A stretch of 64,000 nt of DNA from Actinomycetales bacterium (GTDB lineage Bacteria > Actinomycetota > Actinomycetes > Mycobacteriales > Micromonosporaceae): contig PKFB01000005.1 in NCBI GenBank assembly GCA_002919305.1, forward strand, positions 40,137 through 104,136, written 5' to 3'. The notes below the pieces were generated by a model that did no database searches, was not told the origin of the DNA, and saw only the letters and a program-made list of their open reading frames with translations. The position numbers and the translations under genes were made by a program. This document shows, piece after piece, positions 42,219 through 52,057 of this stretch. Numbering within the stretch: position 1 is the first letter of the stretch; every line of letters starts with the position of its first letter.

Positions 42219-42395
42219 AACGCCGGACGGCGGGTGTCGGCGGTGATCATGAGGTTTACTGCGGGATGATCATGCCCATCTGGGGCTTGCCCGGCCGCCG
42301 TCTAGCGGCGTTGACAAGGTGGGCTCTGGATGGGGCTCGCCGGCTAGAGTCGTCGTGAAAATCCGCGCGCTTCGCGTGGTGGGAGGGAACAGCCG

Positions 42396-43451
42396 GTGAC
42401 TGATGACACTACGCGCGATGGGCACACACCGCCGTCCACATCCTCCGATGCGGCGATGGCTGTCCGGCTGCTCGACGATCCCGCGACGGCCGATCTCAGC
42501 GCCAAGGTAGCCACCGCTTGGCGGGATTTCACCGCCGCCTTGGCCGCTGCATTAGGGAAACTGCCCCGAGGCGCGCGTCTGGATCTGATCCTCGACCCGG
42601 CGGCGTCGGGTACCGGGGACGCGGTCTACGACGTGAGCATCGGGGTGGATGAGAACGGTGACCTGGAGGCGGACGCGGTCAGTAACGCCGCGTTGCCCGT
42701 CGGGTACCGGCTGGACCGTGCCGCGGTGGCGAGCCTGATAGCGCTGGGGTGGTCGCCGCCTGGTGTGGTGGCGGGCTCCGGTGACCGCTTCGGGTTACGG
42801 GCCCCGGCCAGCGAGGCCGCGCGGATCGCTGCCCTGGTGGGGCGGACGATGCGGGACGTGTATGGAACACCGCACCCGGCCTTCCTCACCTACACGGCGC
42901 AGAAGGTGGATGAGATTCCACCATTGGCCACCGCCCGTCCCCTGAACCGGGACGAGGTCGTGATATCGGCCGAGAAGTGGGAGCCCGACCCGCATACCAG
43001 CCTCACTGAGCGGGTCAAAGCGGTGGTCGCCCACATGCAGAAGACCACCCCGGAGAGCCTGAACGTCGACTCCGACGGGGACATCGGCATCCGGGCCGGA
43101 TCGGCGATGGTGTTCGTGCGGATTCACCGCAATCCGCCGCTGGTTGATGTGTACTCCCCGATCCTCACCGAGGTCATACCCAATGAGCGGCTCTATGAGC
43201 GGCTGTCTCAGTTGACCCGGCGGATGCCGATCGGACGGCTGTACTACACAGAGGGCACGGTGTGGGCGTCGGTGCCGGTCTTTGGGCGGGACTTCCAACC
43301 CAGCCATCTGATCCTCGCGATCCAGGTGATGACGACCCTGGCCGACGAACTGGACGACCGGTTGCAGGGTGACTTCGGTGGCCGTCGGTTCTTCGGGGAG
43401 AACGACAAACCGAGTCAGATCCCGCAGGAACGCACCGGCATGTATCTGTGA
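42396..43451 (+). CDS. TY-Chap/YbjN-type putative chaperone
   Basis: A 351-residue protein. The first half has a T3SS chaperone-like region (RLDLILDPAASGTGDAVYDVSIGV, then GWSPPGVVAGSGDRFGLRAP), and the second half a YbjN-like domain (SLNVDSDGDIGIRAGSAMVFVRIHRNPPLVDVYSPILTEV). This two-domain layout is the actinobacterial T3SS/YbjN peptide-binding chaperone-like (TY-Chap) type, of unproven function. GTG 42396 is preceded by GGGAGG eight bases upstream. Confidence 0.75.
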   Translation: MTDDTTRDGHTPPSTSSDAAMAVRLLDDPATADLSAKVATAWRDFTAALAAALGKLPRGARLDLILDPAASGTGDAVYDVSIGVDENGDLEADAVSNAALPVGYRLDRAAVASLIALGWSPPGVVAGSGDRFGLRAPASEAARIAALVGRTMRDVYGTPHPAFLTYTAQKVDEIPPLATARPLNRDEVVISAEKWEPDPHTSLTERVKAVVAHMQKTTPESLNVDSDGDIGIRAGSAMVFVRIHRNPPLVDVYSPILTEVIPNERLYERLSQLTRRMPIGRLYYTEGTVWASVPVFGRDFQPSHLILAIQVMTTLADELDDRLQGDFGGRRFFGENDKPSQIPQERTGMYL

Positions 43452-43534
43452 CACCGGTGATCTGATGGATTTTGAGCGCTGCGGGGAAGCCGGGCCCGGA
43501 GCCCGATCCAGCGGTGCCCCGGGCGGCTTAACCA

Positions 43535-45505
43535 TCAGGCGAAGGGGATCCAGGCCTGTTCTTCCAGGGTTGTTCCGTCGCTGACCCGCAGGCCCACATC
43601 CGACAGTGTCCACAGTGTGTTGTCGATCAACACGGTACGCCGGATCATGCCGGCTCCCGCAGGGTCGGGGTGATGGGGCACCATACCGATTTCGGTGAGG
43701 GAATCCCCTGACAACCGCATCACCAGCGCACCACCACCGAGCGTGCTGAGCATGCCTCGTGAGTCAACGGGTGTGTCGGGGCCGGCGGGTTCCGCGGTCG
43801 TTTCCCAGATCGTCACCGGGATCACCAGCAGACCGGTGTCGGGCCAGTAGAGGAACGCATGCGGGTCGAACTCCGCCTCCGACCAGGCGCCCTCCAGATG
43901 GTGGGCGGTGATCCGTTCGGGAGCGGCCGGGTCAGACACGTCAAACAGCGAGATCTGTGTACCCAGGGTCATCCCTTCGGTCGTGGCCTCTTGGCCGACT
44001 CCGAGCAGCCGGTCGTCAGCCACTGGGTGCAGGTACGACGAGTAGCCCGTGATGTGCAGCTCTCCGACGAGCTGGGGCGCGGTGGGATCTCGCAGGTCGA
44101 TGGTGTACAGCGGATCGGTTTGCCGGAACGTCACGACGTAACCGGTCGGTCCCAAAAACCGCACCGCGTAGATCTGTTCGGTCCGTCCCAGGCCACCGAC
44201 GGAGCCGACCGTTACCAGGTCGTCACCGCTTTGGCGGAGCACATAGACGCCGCTTTCGGTCCCGGTCGGGTTCGAGGGGTCGGTGGCAACGGTGGTCGCC
44301 ACCCGCAGATGACCGTCGTATTCCGAGAGCGCGTACTGATTGAGCAGCCAGCCAGGCACCGTGCCGGCGGCGACATAGCGGGGCGCTCCCGACCCGGTGG
44401 TGTCGAACTTGTACAGCTCGGTGTGCAGGGCGGTGGACGCCGAGGCGTCTTCCAGAGCCGTGGCCGCGTACCGCAGGTCATTGGCGATGTACAGGCTCTC
44501 GGCGGTGCCGTAGACGACGTTGCCGTCCGCGGTGATCGTCACGGTGTTCTCCAGGCTGAGTTCCCGGGTGAGATCTACAGAGAGCACCGTGAGCATGGAG
44601 CTACCGGTGTAGTTGGCCGGGTGACTGACGCGGTCACAGGGGATGAGGCCCTCCTCAACCGTGCCGGCGGTTTCGAGCCGGTAGCGCGGCAGCCAGTCCT
44701 CGATGGTGGAGTTGGCCAGCAGGATCTGGTTGGCGAGCAAGGCCTCGGTCTCGGACACGTCGACCTCGGGGTACCGCCATGGCAACCGAGGACCCGACCG
44801 GGTCACCAGCCTGACCTGGTCTCCTACCTGGCGGGCGTCGAGATATTCGCCGTCGAGGGTGAGATCGCTGATGATGCGAGGCGAGCCATCCGGGCCGGCT
44901 ATCTCAACCAGGACCAGCCGAGTGGCGATGGCCGGGATATCCGTGGGCAGGGTGGAGGAGGCCGGGGGCACCGGGGGAGCGTCGGGGAGGATCACCAGGA
45001 CCCGGTCCTCACTCAACAGCAACTGGCCACCCCACGACTCGGTGCTCAGGTCCAGGGTGGTCCTGTGCCGGGATGCCACGTCGACGATGTGTAACCGTCC
45101 ACCGACGAGAGCGAAGACCCGCTCCCCATCGGTTTTGATCAGGTCAGGTTCGTCCACACCAGACTCATGGACGTTGGTGGTGGAGTAGTCACCGTCGGTG
45201 CGTTGGTCGGGGAGGACTTCCGCTGCGGCTGGGGCGCGGTCCGCTCCGCCCACCTCGGCGGCCCCGGCGGCGTCCTCGACTGCACCGGCGACGAAGTCGC
45301 CCGGCCGGGTCAGGCCCCACGGACTGATATACCGCCTCGCCGCGCTGGTCAGCCCTTCCAGGGCCTGATCGCAGGAGCGGAACGCCGTCAATGTCAACTC
45401 GCCGCTCACCGGGAACGGATCGTCGGCCTCGGAGCAACCCCCGACCGTCAGCCCGGCCATGACCACAGCGATGGATATCGTCGACCATCTATGTTTGCCT
45501 GCCAT
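43535..45505 (-). CDS. Secreted beta-propeller domain lipoprotein
   Basis: A 656-residue lipoprotein. The signal peptide STISIAVVMAGLTVGGC has its lipid-attachment Cys near residue 23. The mature protein belongs to the secreted beta-propeller family found in archaea and bacteria, seen in TTNVHESGVDEPDLIKTDGERVFALVGGRLHIVDV and later GLGRTEQIYAVRFLGPTGYVVTFRQTDPLYTIDLRDPTAPQLVGELHITGYSSYLHPV. The extracellular role is unknown. ATG 45505 is the start that places the signal peptide first; open codons to 45760 are rejected. It is divergent from the Lrp gene. Confidence 0.85.
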   Translation of the reverse strand: MAGKHRWSTISIAVVMAGLTVGGCSEADDPFPVSGELTLTAFRSCDQALEGLTSAARRYISPWGLTRPGDFVAGAVEDAAGAAEVGGADRAPAAAEVLPDQRTDGDYSTTNVHESGVDEPDLIKTDGERVFALVGGRLHIVDVASRHRTTLDLSTESWGGQLLLSEDRVLVILPDAPPVPPASSTLPTDIPAIATRLVLVEIAGPDGSPRIISDLTLDGEYLDARQVGDQVRLVTRSGPRLPWRYPEVDVSETEALLANQILLANSTIEDWLPRYRLETAGTVEEGLIPCDRVSHPANYTGSSMLTVLSVDLTRELSLENTVTITADGNVVYGTAESLYIANDLRYAATALEDASASTALHTELYKFDTTGSGAPRYVAAGTVPGWLLNQYALSEYDGHLRVATTVATDPSNPTGTESGVYVLRQSGDDLVTVGSVGGLGRTEQIYAVRFLGPTGYVVTFRQTDPLYTIDLRDPTAPQLVGELHITGYSSYLHPVADDRLLGVGQEATTEGMTLGTQISLFDVSDPAAPERITAHHLEGAWSEAEFDPHAFLYWPDTGLLVIPVTIWETTAEPAGPDTPVDSRGMLSTLGGGALVMRLSGDSLTEIGMVPHHPDPAGAGMIRRTVLIDNTLWTLSDVGLRVSDGTTLEEQAWIPFA

Positions 45506-45790
45506 GTCACCTTGGACGGTGCCGGCGGCGGTTCGGTTCCTTTCAACGCTGGGTGGCCGGTAGTTGTGTACACCCCTTCTGGTTGATAAAGAGTGCGTTT
45601 CAGAATAAAACAACTCGTTGATCACTGAACGACGAGTGTTGTGTGGGACCTCGCGTGTCATCGGGCGACGCACCGGGCAGAGAGGTGCCGGCAGGGCTCG
45701 TCCGAGGGTGGTCAACGGTATGGAGCAACCGTCGGGAGCCGTCGCGGCCGAGACGTACACGTACGCACCCGGTCGGTGGCGGCCGGTTCC

Positions 45791-45796
45791 TAGGGT
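45791..45796 (+). promoter_or_regulatory. -10 element TAGGGT for the Lrp gene
   Basis: TAGGGT, six bases (GGAGCG), then ATG at 45803. GGAG within the gap is too close to act as an SD, so leaderless initiation is likely. Confidence 0.5.
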
Positions 45797-45802
45797 GGAG
45801 CG

Positions 45803-46267
45803 ATGGATGATGTGGACCGCCGGATCATCACGCTGTTAGGGGCGGATGCCCGGCGTTCGTACGCCGAAATCGGAGAACGGGTGGCGCTGTCAGCGCCCGC
45901 TGTCAAACGCCGGGTGGACCGGCTGCGTGCCACGGGGGTGATCCGAGGATTCACGACCGTGGTTGACCCCACCTCGTTGGGTTGGACCACGGAGGCGTTC
46001 GTGGAGCTGTTCTGCACCGGCCGGACAACGCCGGCGCAGATCGCCGAAGCGGCACGACGCCATCCCGAGGTGGTCGCGGCTTACACCGTGTCCGGGGAGG
46101 CCGATGCGCTGGTGCATCTGCGTACGGCCGACATCCCGCACCTGGAGCAGGTGCTGGAGCGGCTGCGTGCCGAACCATTTGTGACACAGACCCGTTCGAT
46201 GATTGTGTTGTCCCGGCTGGTCGAAAACCGGGACGCCGCGTTTGTGGCCGCGAGCGCCTCAAGGTGA
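45803..46267 (+). CDS. Lrp/AsnC family transcriptional regulator
   Basis: A 154-residue regulator. N-terminal HTH: DDVDRRIITLLGADARRSYAEIGERVALSAPAVKRRVDRLRATGVIRGFTTVVD. C-terminal RAM effector domain: FVELFCTGRTTPAQIAEAARRHPEVVAAYTVSGEADALVHLRTADIPHLEQVLERL. The family senses amino acids and forms octamers. Its target is not clear; the divergent lipoprotein gene, or the gene itself, are the closest candidates. A seven-base hairpin (GCGCCTC/GAGGCGC, 46254-46272) overlaps its stop codon. Confidence 0.93.
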   Translation: MDDVDRRIITLLGADARRSYAEIGERVALSAPAVKRRVDRLRATGVIRGFTTVVDPTSLGWTTEAFVELFCTGRTTPAQIAEAARRHPEVVAAYTVSGEADALVHLRTADIPHLEQVLERLRAEPFVTQTRSMIVLSRLVENRDAAFVAASASR

Positions 46268-46708
46268 GGCGCACCCGGATCACGCCCCAGTGACACATTC
46301 CCTGAGGGAACGAGCACACGGGCACTCAACCGGTGGTGTCCGGAAGCGTCACCTCGACAACCTCGGACCAGACGCGGACCAGGAACACTCCTCGGTCTGT
46401 GCGGGCGTCTGGTCGGAGGTGTCCCAGCGCACACCACGCCATCAGGCGTCGGCCCATTGCCGAACGTCGATTCGGTCAGGATTCTGCCGCTGGACGTTCG
46501 CTGCAGGCGGCGGTGTCCGGGAGAGGTGTCCGGGAGAACTGGTCCGCCTCGATCCGCTGCCTCCATCGCCGTTTCCCCATGTCGTGCGGTTCAGGCGTGT
46601 GATTCAGGCACACGGGTGAATCCCGAGCCCACGGCCGGATACCCCGTCCGGACCCCGTCGTCCGGACCTACAGCAAAGTCGCGATTGGCTCGGGTAACGG
46701 TGACGCAT
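46268..46708. other. Intergenic region with 13-bp tandem duplication
   Basis: No convincing gene in 440 bases between the convergent Lrp and DinB-like genes. GGTGTCCGGGAGA is duplicated exactly head to tail at 46512-46524 and 46525-46537. Related fragments (GGAGGTGTCCCAGC near 46415, GGTGTCCGGAAGC near 46333) suggest the element has more degenerate copies. Confidence 0.6.
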
Positions 46709-47458
46709 TCAGTGCAGGAGGGGGAAACGGTCGGCGGCGCAGGCCAGCAGTGCCCGCTCGGTGTGGTCGAGCTCGACCCGTCCGGTGCCCTTCAGGGCGT
46801 ACTCCAGGTCGCTCCAGTCAGGACGGCGCGTCCCCGAGCCGAGCAGACCGTCGAGGGTGCGTCGCACCATCGTCAACGCCACCGTGCTAGGGAGGTGACC
46901 GTCCAAGTTCAGGTCCAGGTGATGGATCGTCCCCTCCACCGCCAAGGTGGTGATGAAGTCCGGCGTACTCAACACGTGGCCTCCGACGGTCAGCCGGGCG
47001 TCTGCGGGCTGAGCGGCCGCGGCCCGCAGCGCGGCGCTGGAGGTCTCGGCCCAGCGGTCGGCCAGGTCGGCGAACCGGGGGTACGCGGCCGCAGAAAGCC
47101 GCATAAACCGCTCGTGGGCCGCGGCGTCTGCGCGGGAGCGAGAGGCGGAGCCGTTCGGTAAACCACACAGCCGCCAGGCGACCTTCCAGTAGGACACGTA
47201 GTCCAGATTCGCCGGCTCTGTGGTGGGGGTGGCGAAAGCGACCAGAGCCCGCTGGGCATCCAGCAACAGGTGATGAACGATGTCCGCGACCCACCAGCCC
47301 GGACAGCGGCTGGGACGGGTGGCATCGGTCTCGGTCAGTTTCATCACCGTTTCGGTGATATCGCCGTATGCCGCACGGAGGGCCGCCAAGGCCTGCTCCC
47401 GGAACACCGCGGTTGGCTCACCGGCCCGTGTCATACCGAGTGGGCGATCAAGTCCCAT
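46709..47458 (-). CDS. DinB-like/maleylpyruvate isomerase N-terminal family protein
   Basis: A 249-residue protein of the mycothiol-dependent maleylpyruvate isomerase-like (DinB superfamily) type. The start LAALRAAYGDITETVMKLTETDATRPSRCPGWWVADIVHHLL contains CPGW, the typical helix-start motif, and the metal His residues fit H-x-x-H in VHHLL and EGTIHHLDLNLDG. Members use mycothiol or similar thiols. ATG 47458 has GGGGAGG six bases upstream; the longer frame to 47560 lacks an SD. Confidence 0.8.
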   Translation of the reverse strand: MGLDRPLGMTRAGEPTAVFREQALAALRAAYGDITETVMKLTETDATRPSRCPGWWVADIVHHLLLDAQRALVAFATPTTEPANLDYVSYWKVAWRLCGLPNGSASRSRADAAAHERFMRLSAAAYPRFADLADRWAETSSAALRAAAAQPADARLTVGGHVLSTPDFITTLAVEGTIHHLDLNLDGHLPSTVALTMVRRTLDGLLGSGTRRPDWSDLEYALKGTGRVELDHTERALLACAADRFPLLH

Positions 47459-47693
47459 GCTGTTCCTCCCCCGTGGGTGTTTTACTGATCTATCCCACTC
47501 TCGCCCGATCGTCGTTACTGTCACGTAGCCGACCAGGGGTCTGAAGGCGCCGGTAACCACTGTTTGTATGACCAGCCGTGCTTTCCGGACATGTTCCCAA
47601 GAACCATGGGATGCCGACTGATCCAGGGTGTAGGACTATCTGTTGCACAATTCGGGATGAATTAGGATCTATGGAACAGGTCCCGCCCCGAGT

Positions 47694-50333
47694 ATGCGCG
47701 TCTGCGTTGTCCACCGCTCCGTGATCGGGCACCCTTTATCCGTGACGACGCAGGGGGGAAGGGGCGTCGCACGACCGGGAATCGGAAAGCCGACCCGTGG
47801 TGACTCGATCGTCGATCCAACGACGATGGTTGCCGAGCAGTCAGTTGCTCCGGTCCCGGGCGGCGCGAATGACCTGTCACGCGCGGCAAGGCCGCGTGAG
47901 GAGGCACTCGGTGGGCTAGGGTCAGCCAGGCCCACCGCTCGGCGTGCCCGTCGATTCAGCGACTCCTTGCAGGAGGGCAAATCCGCCGTGGCGCGTACTG
48001 CCGGGCATCGACCCGGAAATCAACCTCCTTCCGTCATGCCTTCGGGCACCTCACGACTCCTCACCGCTTTACGGCAACTGCGTCGGACGATTGGCACGCT
48101 CCGCTACCAGCTCGTGCTACCCGGCTCTGACGCGGTCAAGCAGGAAGCGCAGGCGCTGAGCGCTCAGCTGGACGACTACCTGCTGCCGCGGGTGGCGTAC
48201 CTGGATGCTCCATTGCTGGTGGTGGTCGGCGGTGCCACAGGAGTGGGTAAGTCGACCTTGGTCAACAGTCTGGTCCGGGCCGCGGTTAGCCCAACGGGCG
48301 TTCTACGCCCCACGACCCGGACCCCGGTCCTGGTGTGCCATCCGGCGGACGCCCAGTGGTTCGGCGACACCCAACTGTTCCCGGAGCTGGAACGTGCCTT
48401 CGAGGAGCCGGCGCAGACCGAGAGTCTGCAGGTGGTCGCGGCTCCGAGCCTGACGCCGGGCTTGGCGTTTTTGGACGCGCCGGACTTGGACTCGGTGGTG
48501 GAGGACAGCCGGCGGTTGGCCAACCGTTTGATCGCCGCCGCGGATCTGTGGCTTTTCGTCACCACCGCCGCGCGGTACGCCGACGCGGTGCCCTGGGAAG
48601 CCCTGATCGCCGCCCGGGACCGGGGGACGGTGCTGGCCGTCGTGCTGGATCGGGTCCCCGAATCCGCACTGCGGGTGGTTGTGCCTCATCTGGGGCAGAT
48701 GCTGTCGGAGCACGGCCTGGGTGAGGTGCCGCTGTTCGTGCTGCGGGAGTCCCCGCTGGATGACCAGGGCCTGCTTCTGGACTCTGAGATTGGGCCAATG
48801 CGGGAGTGGTTCACCCGGTTGGCCGCCGATCCTGAGTGGCATGTCGCCCTGGGACGCCGCGCTTTGGATAGCGTGTTGCGGGCGCTCCCAGCCCGGGTCC
48901 ACCTGCTCGCTGAGCACGCCGATGCGGAGCAGAACGCCGTCGAGATGCTTGAGGCGGCTGTCGACGCCGCGTACGCCGACGCGATGGACATGGTGGACAG
49001 TGGCCTGCGGGACGGTGTGGTGCTCGCCGGTGAGGCACTGACCGAGTGGCGGGAGTTTGTCCGAGGCGGGGAGCTGGCGAGGAGTCTGCGGGCCCGACGT
49101 GGACGGTTCCGGGACCAGTTGCGGGCCACCGTCACCGGCCGGTCACTCCCCGGTCAGCGACTGATGGCGGCGTTGGAGTCGGGGGTGGCGGCGTTGGTGC
49201 TCGCCGCCGCGGTTCAGGGAGCTGAACAGGCGTCGGCGCGGTGGCGCGCGTACCCCGCCGGGCAGGCGTTGCTGGAGGACGCCGCCGCAGCCGATCCGCC
49301 GGTGGATCTGAGCCAGCCAAGCCCAGGATTGGCGAATGAGATCACCAGCGCGATCCGGTACTGGCGGGAAGGCATCCAGGAGTCGGTACGCCAGGCCGCC
49401 GAGGCCACGAGTACACGTCTGACCACGCATTCGCTTCAGGCGACCACCGTGCTGGTAATGGTGATCGCTCTGGTTTCTGGAAGCTCCCAACTGGAGGATC
49501 AGGAGCTGGAGGTCGGGGAGACCCGGCTGTCCTTGGAGCAACTGCTGACGGCGGTCTTCAAGGACGAGGAGCTGCAGAGGCTGGCCATCCAGGCCCGCGA
49601 GGACCTCTTGGAACGAGTACGCGGGATGCTGGCCGCGCAGCGACGGCGGTACTCCGTGGCGGTGGAGGCGACGGGGGTCGATCCCTTGTCAGGGGAGCGC
49701 CTGCGGCACGCCGCGGCGGCGGTGGAGCTGGCCCGGGTCGAGGTCGAGCTGGTGCCACGCACGGAGCGGCCACGAGGCGCGATCAACACCTCCACAGAGG
49801 ATGGTGGGGCGTCGGAGGCGGCGCTTGAGCCGTCCGGGCCAGAGGCCAGCGGCGTGGAGAGCGTCGCGATTCCTGAGGCCGCGCCGGATCAGCCTGGGTT
49901 TGACACAACCCCGGCCGATGAGGCGTTGTTCGACGAGGCGCTGTTTGATGAGCCCGCGACCGGGGAAGGTATCCCCTCGGCTTCCGAGGCTCCAACCGGG
50001 GAGGAAGCTCCACCCGGGCCGGAGGAGTCGTACTGGCCGGAGGAGCCGTTCACCGCGGCGGAGGATGACAGCGTGGCCGCGCATCCCGTGGAGGAGCCCG
50101 TCGGCATCGCAGGGTCTGGCGTTGAAGACGGCCGGAAGAACACCCCGATTGGCGGGCTCGCCGCGGAGTCTGGCGCCGGGCCGATCACGTGGCGCGGCGA
50201 CGGGTACGCCCCTGAGACGGCGTGGAGCGCGGAGGCGTCATCCAATGGGGACAGCTACGGAAGGAGCAGCGGCGAACAGGCCGACATTCGAAAGGATGTG
50301 GGCGTGAACACCGAGGTGTGGGAGAAACCGTGA
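47694..50333 (+). CDS. Dynamin-like GTPase, first of a coupled pair
   Basis: An up to 879-residue GTPase of the bacterial dynamin-like type. G1 is VVVGGATGVGKSTLVNSL, and G3 is LAFLDAPDLDSV. The remainder is helical, including GVAALVLAAAVQGAEQASARW and ATTVLVMVIALVSG, possible membrane-contact segments. After about residue 690 a long acidic Glu/Pro/Ala-rich tail follows (for example ADEALFDEALFDEPATGEG). The start is uncertain: the GTPase homology begins near ATG 48033, and codons before it are Arg/Gly/Pro-rich. It shares a GTGA overlap with the second GTPase gene. Confidence 0.85.
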   Translation: MRVCVVHRSVIGHPLSVTTQGGRGVARPGIGKPTRGDSIVDPTTMVAEQSVAPVPGGANDLSRAARPREEALGGLGSARPTARRARRFSDSLQEGKSAVARTAGHRPGNQPPSVMPSGTSRLLTALRQLRRTIGTLRYQLVLPGSDAVKQEAQALSAQLDDYLLPRVAYLDAPLLVVVGGATGVGKSTLVNSLVRAAVSPTGVLRPTTRTPVLVCHPADAQWFGDTQLFPELERAFEEPAQTESLQVVAAPSLTPGLAFLDAPDLDSVVEDSRRLANRLIAAADLWLFVTTAARYADAVPWEALIAARDRGTVLAVVLDRVPESALRVVVPHLGQMLSEHGLGEVPLFVLRESPLDDQGLLLDSEIGPMREWFTRLAADPEWHVALGRRALDSVLRALPARVHLLAEHADAEQNAVEMLEAAVDAAYADAMDMVDSGLRDGVVLAGEALTEWREFVRGGELARSLRARRGRFRDQLRATVTGRSLPGQRLMAALESGVAALVLAAAVQGAEQASARWRAYPAGQALLEDAAAADPPVDLSQPSPGLANEITSAIRYWREGIQESVRQAAEATSTRLTTHSLQATTVLVMVIALVSGSSQLEDQELEVGETRLSLEQLLTAVFKDEELQRLAIQAREDLLERVRGMLAAQRRRYSVAVEATGVDPLSGERLRHAAAAVELARVEVELVPRTERPRGAINTSTEDGGASEAALEPSGPEASGVESVAIPEAAPDQPGFDTTPADEALFDEALFDEPATGEGIPSASEAPTGEEAPPGPEESYWPEEPFTAAEDDSVAAHPVEEPVGIAGSGVEDGRKNTPIGGLAAESGAGPITWRGDGYAPETAWSAEASSNGDSYGRSSGEQADIRKDVGVNTEVWEKP

Positions 50334-52057
50334 CTACCCTGGCGGCCGAAACCACCGATACTTCACTCACCCCCCGGGGAGCAGATATCAACACCCTCGG
50401 CGCTCGGGTTGAGGCGCTCTACCGATTCCTGGACATCATGTCCGGGCGCGTACCGGTGGAGCGACTCGCCACCGCCCGGGCCGCCGTGGACCTGGTGCGG
50501 GAACGGCTTCGGCTGTCCCGGGACCACACCGTCGTGGCGCTGGCTGGTGCGACCGGTAGCGGGAAATCCAGCCTGTTCAATGCTCTGGCTCGACTCGGGC
50601 TGTCCCGGGTCGGCCCGCGCCGGCCGACCACCGGGGTGCCGCACGCATGCGTCTGGCATCCCGAGGGCGCCGAGACGCTGCTGGACTGGCTCGGGATCCC
50701 GAAGCGGCAGCAGTTTGCGCGGGAGACCGCTTTGGACGGTGAGGACGAGGCTCCTCTGCGCGGACTGGTGCTGATTGACCTGCCCGACTTCGACTCTGTC
50801 GAGGCTGGACACCAACGGGAGGTGGACCGGATTACCAGTCTGGCGGATCTGGTGATCTGGGTCCTGGATCCCCAAAAGTACGCAGACGCGATCGTGCATG
50901 AGCGCTACCTGCGGAGGTTGGCTCCGTACCAGGACGTCACCGTGGTGGTGCTCAACCAGATCGATCGGCTCAGTCCGGCCGAGACCGAGCAGTGCCTCGT
51001 TGACCTGCGGCGACTGCTGGACGAGGCGGGTCTGACTCGGGTACGCCTCTTCAGCGCCTCCGCCGTCACCGGTGCGGGAGTGCCTCAGCTGCGCCAGCTG
51101 CTGGAGGAGACCATCGCACATCGGCAGGCCTCGCTGTGGCGGGTCAGCGGCGACGTTGACACCGCCGTGGAGGCGGTCTCCGGACTCGTCGGGCCGCTCA
51201 CGACCGAGGAGGCCGTGGATCAGGGGACGCTCTCCGAGCTCACCATTGCCTTGGGGGAGGCCGTGGGGGTTTCGGCCCGTACCGCCGCGATTGAGCGGTC
51301 GGAGTACCGCCGTGGCCGGTGGCTGACGGAGTGGCCGATACCGCGCTGGCTGCGTGGGCTGCGCAGGGACCCACTGCGGCGGTTGCCTGAGGAGATGGCC
51401 GGTCCAGAGTTTGCACACCTGAGGGCGGATGCCGACGAGGCGGAGGTGGCGACAGGGAGCGGCACCTCCCACGTGCCCCAGCACGCCGCGACCGAACCGA
51501 TGATGCTGTCTCGGTCCCGGATCGAGCGGACAGGGCGCACCCTGGCCGAAAAGGTCACCCAAGACCTGCCCGAGCCGTGGCCCACCGCGATCCAGACCGC
51601 CGCGTGCCGCAATGTCGACCTGCTGCCGGACGCGTTAGAGCGGGCGGTATCCGGGGTCGACTTCAGGGCGCAGCGGCCGCCCCTGTGGGCCCGGATAGGG
51701 TACGTGCTGCAGCTGGTGCTGGCTCTGATCGCCATCGTCGGGCTGGGCTGGTTGCTCATCGGTTGGACCGGACTGGTCGATTGGCCGAGGGTGATGGGCA
51801 TGCCCGCGCCTGTGGCGATGCTCGTGGGCGGCGTGGTGCCGGGGATTCTGTTCGACCTGGTGTGCCGACCGCTGGTGTCGCGGTCAGCACAGCGCCGGGC
51901 AGCGCAGGCCGGACAGCAGCTGCGGGCCGCGGTCTTTGAGGTGGCGGAGGAGCAGATCATCACGCCGGTACGGCAGGAGTTGCAGGCGTACGCCGACGCG
52001 TGGAAAGTTTTGGCCGCCGCGCGTGGGGAGCAGCCGCCCGCCGGGTATCGGGCGTAG
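50330..52057 (+). CDS. Dynamin-like GTPase, second of pair, membrane-bound
   Basis: A 575-residue GTPase. G1 LAGATGSGKSSLFNAL, a likely switch Thr in RRPTTGVPHACVW, G3 LIDLPDFDSVE, G4 VVVLNQIDRL. Two hydrophobic helices sit near residues 460-510 (VLQLVLALIAIVGLGWLLIG and GMPAPVAMLVGGVVPGILFDLV), so it is a membrane protein. Paired bacterial dynamins, one soluble and one membrane-bound, remodel membranes during sporulation septation or stress. GTG 50330 overlaps the previous stop and has GGGAGA upstream. Confidence 0.9.
   Translation: MTTLAAETTDTSLTPRGADINTLGARVEALYRFLDIMSGRVPVERLATARAAVDLVRERLRLSRDHTVVALAGATGSGKSSLFNALARLGLSRVGPRRPTTGVPHACVWHPEGAETLLDWLGIPKRQQFARETALDGEDEAPLRGLVLIDLPDFDSVEAGHQREVDRITSLADLVIWVLDPQKYADAIVHERYLRRLAPYQDVTVVVLNQIDRLSPAETEQCLVDLRRLLDEAGLTRVRLFSASAVTGAGVPQLRQLLEETIAHRQASLWRVSGDVDTAVEAVSGLVGPLTTEEAVDQGTLSELTIALGEAVGVSARTAAIERSEYRRGRWLTEWPIPRWLRGLRRDPLRRLPEEMAGPEFAHLRADADEAEVATGSGTSHVPQHAATEPMMLSRSRIERTGRTLAEKVTQDLPEPWPTAIQTAACRNVDLLPDALERAVSGVDFRAQRPPLWARIGYVLQLVLALIAIVGLGWLLIGWTGLVDWPRVMGMPAPVAMLVGGVVPGILFDLVCRPLVSRSAQRRAAQAGQQLRAAVFEVAEEQIITPVRQELQAYADAWKVLAAARGEQPPAGYRA

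Larger units (their letters stand above)
41951..42395. other. Intergenic region with parS-like site and tandem repeat
   Basis: No gene is visible. It holds a 12-bp tandem duplication (42112-42135), the parS-like 16-mer (42203-42218), and TTGACA at 42311-42316, though no -10 element lies at the right distance from that box. GGGAGGG before GTG 42396 is the SD of the next gene. Confidence 0.6.

Noticed and set aside
42311..42350. Promoter TTGACA ... TAGAGT before the TY-Chap gene
   Set aside because: The spacing of 28 bases between the two hexamers is too long for a normal promoter.
43859..45094. 411-codon plus-strand frame
   Set aside because: Antisense to the beta-propeller lipoprotein gene, with Arg/Gly/His-rich composition typical of a shadow frame.
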